Positions 58,243-61,966 of a stretch of 61,966 nt of DNA are shown in pieces. A model generated the notes under the pieces. That model was not told the origin of the DNA and made no database searches. It saw only the letters and a list, made by a program, of their open reading frames with translations. A program made the position numbers and the translations under genes. The stretch is from Clostridia bacterium (GTDB taxonomy: Bacteria > Bacillota > Clostridia > Christensenellales > Aristaeellaceae), in contig JAFXQO010000007.1 in the NCBI GenBank assembly GCA_017527065.1, positions 1 to 61,966 on the forward strand, given 5' to 3'. How positions within the stretch are numbered: position 1 is the first letter of the stretch; every line of letters starts with the position of its first letter.

Positions 58243-60270
58243 ATGAAAGAAGTCAACCGGAAGCCGCTCATATTCTACTATCTCATCGCGCTGGGCGTCA
58301 TCCTGCTGCTGAACTGGTTCCTGATGCCGAATCTGCTGAACCAGGCCATATCGGAGGTGGACTACTCCACCTTCCTGAAGATGCTGGACGACAAGCAGGT
58401 GTCCAAGGTGGAGGTGGAGGCGGACGCCATCTACTTCCTCGACAAGGACGAGCCGCCCATGCTTTACGCCACCACGCCCTTCAACGACCCGAACCTTGTG
58501 GACCGGCTGTACGAGGCCGGCTGCGAATTCGGCCAGGTGCGCGAGCGGCAGATGAGTCCCCTGCTCAGCTTCCTCATCAGCTGGATCGTGCCCCTGGGCA
58601 TGATGCTGCTGCTGGGCCAGCTGGCCTCCCGCTTCCTCATGAAGAAGATGGGCGGCATCGGCGCCAACGCCATGTCCTTCGGCAAGAGCAACGCCAAGAT
58701 GTACGTCGCCTCGGAGACAGGCATCAAATTCAGCGACGTGGCCGGCGAGGACGAGGCCAAGGAGGCGCTGCAGGAGATCGTCGATTTCCTGCACAACCCG
58801 CAGAAATACAAGGATATCGGCGCGAAAATGCCCAAAGGCGCGCTGCTCGTGGGCCCTCCGGGCACGGGCAAAACCCTGCTGGCCAAGGCGGTCGCGGGCG
58901 AGGCGAACGTGCCCTTCTTCTCCATCTCCGGCTCCGAATTCGTCGAGATGTTCGTGGGCATGGGCGCGGCCAAGGTGCGCGACCTGTTCAAGCAGGCCGC
59001 GGAAAAGGCCCCCTGCATAGTGTTCATCGACGAGATCGACACCATCGGCAAAAAGCGCGACGGCCACGGCTTTTCCGGCAACGACGAGCGCGAACAGACG
59101 CTGAACCAGCTGCTGGTTGAGATGGACGGTTTTGCCGTTAACGAAGGCATTATCGTGATGGCCGCGACCAACCGCCGGGATATTCTTGATCCCGCGCTGA
59201 TGCGCCCCGGCCGGTTTGACCGGCAGGTGACGGTGAACTATCCGGATCAGAACGGCCGCGTCGCCATCCTGAAGGTTCACAGCAAAGGAAAGACGCTGGC
59301 GGACGATGTCGATCTGAACAACATCGCCAAACGGATGCCTTATGCCACCGGTGCGGATCTGGAAAACGTGATGAACGAAGCGGCGATTCTGGCTGCGCGC
59401 GCCCGGAAAAAGAAGATCGACCAGCAGTTGCTGATCGACGCGATCGCCCGGGTTCAGATGGGCCCGGAAAAGAAGAGCCACAAGGTGAACGAGAAGGACC
59501 GCCGGATGGTTGCCTGCCATGAAGGCGGCCATGCGATCATCGGCCATGTACTGGAAGGCTGCGACGAGGTGCACCTGATCACGATCGTTCCGCGCGGACA
59601 GGCTGCCGGACATACGCTGGCGCTGCCGACAGAGGAACACGACAACATGAGCCGGTCACAGCTGCTGGACCAGATCACCATGATGCTCGGCGGCCATGCC
59701 GCGGAGGAGGTTGCCCTGGGAGAGATTTACACCGGTTCTTCCAGTGACCTGAAGCGCGCAACAGAGATCTGCCGGAAAATGGTTACCCAGTTCGGTATGA
59801 GCGACAAGATCGGCACGATCTATCTGGGCAGCGATCAGGAAGTCTTTGTCGGCATGGAATTCGGGCAGAGCCGGGAATACAGTGAAGAAGTGGCCGCGAA
59901 GATTGACCGGGAAGTGGCCGAAATGCTGGCAACCTGCTATGACAAGGCCAGGCAGATCCTGACGGACAACCTTGAGCGGCTGAACCAGCTGACCGAGGCG
60001 CTGCTCAAGTATGAGACGCTGAACAGGGCCGAATTCGTCGCGCTGATGGACACCGGCGAGGTACCGGAAGGCCTGGATGACGACAAGCCGCGGACGGCTG
60101 CGGAAGTGATTCAGCAGGCGAAGACTGAGCAGGCGGCAGCGGAATCTGCTCCTGCTGAGAATACTCCGACAAAAAAAGCGGATGATCCTGCTGAAGGCGT
60201 TCCTGCTGAAGATGTTCCGGCCGAAGAAATTCCGGCAGAAGCAACCGCATCAGCGGTACAGAAAGAGTAA
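58243..60270 (+). CDS. ftsH: ATP-dependent zinc metalloprotease FtsH
   Basis: The 675-residue protein has two N-terminal membrane helices (LIFYYLIALGVILLLNWFLM, about 7-28, and ISWIVPLGMMLLLGQLASRF, about 110-130), AAA with Walker A VGPPGTGKTLLAKAVAGE, Walker B CIVFIDEIDTIG, second region of homology (ATNRRDILDPALMRPGRFDR), and a zinc protease domain with HEGGH (HExxH). The C-terminus is long and repetitive, rich in Pro/Ala/Glu. Codon choice changes sharply at about 59,110, inside the AAA domain (see findings). GGAGGG precedes ATG. It degrades membrane and regulatory proteins. Confidence 0.95.
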   Translation: MKEVNRKPLIFYYLIALGVILLLNWFLMPNLLNQAISEVDYSTFLKMLDDKQVSKVEVEADAIYFLDKDEPPMLYATTPFNDPNLVDRLYEAGCEFGQVRERQMSPLLSFLISWIVPLGMMLLLGQLASRFLMKKMGGIGANAMSFGKSNAKMYVASETGIKFSDVAGEDEAKEALQEIVDFLHNPQKYKDIGAKMPKGALLVGPPGTGKTLLAKAVAGEANVPFFSISGSEFVEMFVGMGAAKVRDLFKQAAEKAPCIVFIDEIDTIGKKRDGHGFSGNDEREQTLNQLLVEMDGFAVNEGIIVMAATNRRDILDPALMRPGRFDRQVTVNYPDQNGRVAILKVHSKGKTLADDVDLNNIAKRMPYATGADLENVMNEAAILAARARKKKIDQQLLIDAIARVQMGPEKKSHKVNEKDRRMVACHEGGHAIIGHVLEGCDEVHLITIVPRGQAAGHTLALPTEEHDNMSRSQLLDQITMMLGGHAAEEVALGEIYTGSSSDLKRATEICRKMVTQFGMSDKIGTIYLGSDQEVFVGMEFGQSREYSEEVAAKIDREVAEMLATCYDKARQILTDNLERLNQLTEALLKYETLNRAEFVALMDTGEVPEGLDDDKPRTAAEVIQQAKTEQAAAESAPAENTPTKKADDPAEGVPAEDVPAEEIPAEATASAVQKE

Positions 60271-60326
60271 AACAGGAAGACATAAACAGAAAGCCTGAAA
60301 AGGCAAAAAGGAAGGAGGGAAGCAGC

Positions 60327-61966
60327 GTGGCGGATCAGACGCGGAAGCGGCGGAGCGCACGGAACGAACAGATTCCGCAGCGCGTTGAAAACGCCGCCCA
60401 GAACATGTATGCTTCCTCCGGACCGAGAAGAGGATATGTGCCGGGCGGATACGCGCCGACCGGAACAGCCCCGCAGCCAAACGGATGGGATCAGACCGGC
60501 CGGCAGCCGGGCGGACAGCCGTCAGACACGCAGAGGACATATACGGGCGGTTACGGTTATCAGCAGCAATACGGCGCGTCGCAGTCACAAATGACCGGCG
60601 CGCAGCACGGATTCCGGATGCAGGCAGCAACGCCTCCGCCGCCGAAGAAAAAGAAAAGCCACGCGGCAGCGGTGATCATTGTGCTGCTGGTCCTCGTGGC
60701 GCTTGGGACAGGCGGGTATTTCGCGGCGACAAGTTATCTTCATGACAAGAAGATTAACGAGAAAGTCCAGCCATATGACGCGCTGTTCTGCCCGAACGTC
60801 TATGTGGACGGGATTCATCTGGGCGGGATGACACCGGAACAGGCGATGAATTCCGTTCAATCCCAGATTCAGCAGCGGCATGACGCCTGGAAAGTGCAGC
60901 TGACCTGGAACGGCAGCGTTGTAGCCGAGATTAATTCCGATATGCTCGGGTTTAACGTGGATCCTGCGCAGGTCATGAATGAAGCCTGGCAGCAGGGACA
61001 TACCGGCGACAAGGAACAGCGCTACGAACAGATGACACAGCTGGAGCAGGAACCCTATGTCGCTTATACGGCCAAACCGGACGGGGATACGTCGATTATC
61101 GACACAAAGCTTAATGAGATCAAAAAAGCCATCGATCAGCCCGCGACAGACGCGGTGATGACCGGTTTTGATCCGTCGCTGGATTATCCGTTCACTTTTA
61201 CGGATGAGACTTACGGCCGCGTGCTGAATATCGAACCGATCAAGGAACGGCTTTACCAGATGGTCTCCACGATGGAGAGCGGAATGGTGGAACTGCAGCC
61301 CGAAAGGCTCGAGCCAAACGTGCGCAAGGCGGATCTGATGAAGCATTATATGCTTCGTTCTTCCGTGTATACACCCATCGATAAGCACTCCACCGATAAT
61401 CGGAACATGAATATTGCCCATGCCTTCGACTATATCAACGGATATGTGCTGGAAGCCGGAAAGACTTTCAGTTTCAACAACGTGGTCGGGGAAAGGACGG
61501 AGGCCAGAGGCTTTTATCCGGCCATCGAGTATGTTTACGGCGAACATGTGGAAGGTTTCGGCGGAGGCGTTTGCCAGGCCAGCACGACGCTGTATCAGGC
61601 GGCGGTGTGCGCCGGTCTGCAGGTCCTGAAGCGGGAGCCGCATTCCGATTCCGTTTCCTATGCGGAATACGGAAAGGACGCCACGGTGTACTGGGTCGGG
61701 AAGCGGAAAATCGACCTGACGTTCAAGAATACGACGGATGACTCGATCTATATCGTTGCCTCGGTGGAGAAGGATCCGTCGAACAAAAAACGGCTGATCG
61801 CGAAGGTGTCGATGTACGGGCAGGATATGGGCGACGTCCGCTACGAACTGCAGTCGGAAATCACGGAGACGCTGCCGGCGCCCTTTAATCCCGTTTATGT
61901 CAAGGATACCAACGGGACTTACGTCACCTATAAAGATCAGCAGGAAAGCGTTTCCAAGGCCAAGGA
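60327..61966 (+). CDS. VanW family protein, partial at window edge
   Basis: Starting at GTG 60327 behind GGAAGGAGGG, the frame is open to the last base, giving at least 546 residues with no stop. It has a disordered N-terminus rich in Gln/Gly/Tyr (about 1-105), one membrane helix (AAVIIVLLVLVALGTGGYFA), a peptidoglycan-binding-4-type region (VYVDGIHLGGMTPEQAM), and a VanW domain (RNMNIAHAFDYINGYVLEAG, FGGGVCQASTTLYQAAV). VanW proteins are linked to cell-wall and glycopeptide-resistance loci; activity unknown. It uses the AT-richer codon pattern seen after 59.1 kb. Confidence 0.88.
   Translation, partial: MADQTRKRRSARNEQIPQRVENAAQNMYASSGPRRGYVPGGYAPTGTAPQPNGWDQTGRQPGGQPSDTQRTYTGGYGYQQQYGASQSQMTGAQHGFRMQAATPPPPKKKKSHAAAVIIVLLVLVALGTGGYFAATSYLHDKKINEKVQPYDALFCPNVYVDGIHLGGMTPEQAMNSVQSQIQQRHDAWKVQLTWNGSVVAEINSDMLGFNVDPAQVMNEAWQQGHTGDKEQRYEQMTQLEQEPYVAYTAKPDGDTSIIDTKLNEIKKAIDQPATDAVMTGFDPSLDYPFTFTDETYGRVLNIEPIKERLYQMVSTMESGMVELQPERLEPNVRKADLMKHYMLRSSVYTPIDKHSTDNRNMNIAHAFDYINGYVLEAGKTFSFNNVVGERTEARGFYPAIEYVYGEHVEGFGGGVCQASTTLYQAAVCAGLQVLKREPHSDSVSYAEYGKDATVYWVGKRKIDLTFKNTTDDSIYIVASVEKDPSNKKRLIAKVSMYGQDMGDVRYELQSEITETLPAPFNPVYVKDTNGTYVTYKDQQESVSKAK

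Overview
The window looks like chromosomal DNA of an endospore-forming, GC-rich member of the Clostridia, probably a gut or rumen lineage. The evidence is spoIVA, a SecG/MutS2/RecF housekeeping set, strong SigA-type promoters (TTGACA-17-TATAAT), AGGAGG ribosome-binding sites, and sugar uptake genes of the Firmicutes LplA/LplB/LplC type. Most genes use GC-ending codons. A few AT-richer patches stand out: the left edge (1-720), 42.54-43.31 kb, 51.48-52.13 kb, and everything right of about 59.1 kb.

Left part (0-10.4 kb). The edge holds a broken Mrr-type restriction endonuclease next to what may be an insertion-sequence remnant. A gene-free stretch follows with four copies of a 17-bp repeat, then a tRNA-Ser(GGA) on the minus strand with its own promoter and terminator. 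A tightly packed plus-strand run comes next: zapA, a U32 peptidase/RlhA-like gene, mutS2, a GNAT acetyltransferase, a response regulator, a sensor kinase and a secreted HtrA-like protease. The last three resemble a CssRS-HtrA envelope-stress unit.

10.4-21.3 kb, minus strand. This holds an HD-GYP signalling protein with a large C-terminal extension, a GlpP-like antiterminator, and a secreted beta-propeller/peptidoglycan-binding/YARHG protein. After these lies a promoter-led run: DUF4250, recF, a zinc-ribbon membrane protein, a short glycyl-radical enzyme and its radical-SAM activase.

21.4-35 kb. A strong promoter with a structured leader drives a sugar-binding protein and two permeases, with no ATPase. 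Minus-strand genes follow: an EEP phosphatase, a putative glycosidase, YbjQ, DUF3795, a Nudix protein, a frameshifted small gene, an ABC-F protein and an FGGY sugar kinase. M18 aminopeptidase (plus) and a ZIP metal transporter (minus) close this section.

35-49.9 kb. Here are aminopeptidase C, a URO-D-like protein with a Gfo/Idh oxidoreductase, an EF-G paralogue, a secreted CAP/Ig-like protein, a low-GC patch with one intact and one truncated GNAT, L-rhamnose isomerase, a MmcQ/YjbR protein with a cysteine tail, a GH2 glycosidase, secG, an SPFH protein and a MATE exporter.

50-62 kb. This contains spoIVA, a BrnT-like toxin with an atypical partner, a minus operon (orphan ZnuA-like lipoprotein, RpiB-like protein, fused RNase PH-RdgB, YfcE-like phosphoesterase), then fsa/tal-type aldolase, a second URO-D-like protein, a GyrI-like protein, ftsH and a truncated VanW-family protein. 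Codon usage changes abruptly inside ftsH near 59.11 kb, which suggests either recombination or an assembly join.

No CRISPR array, prophage, rRNA or complete insertion sequence was seen. The less ordinary items are the recF-glycyl-radical enzyme run, the toxin pair with an unfamiliar antitoxin, the ZnuA-like protein lacking metal-binding histidines, and the ftsH breakpoint.
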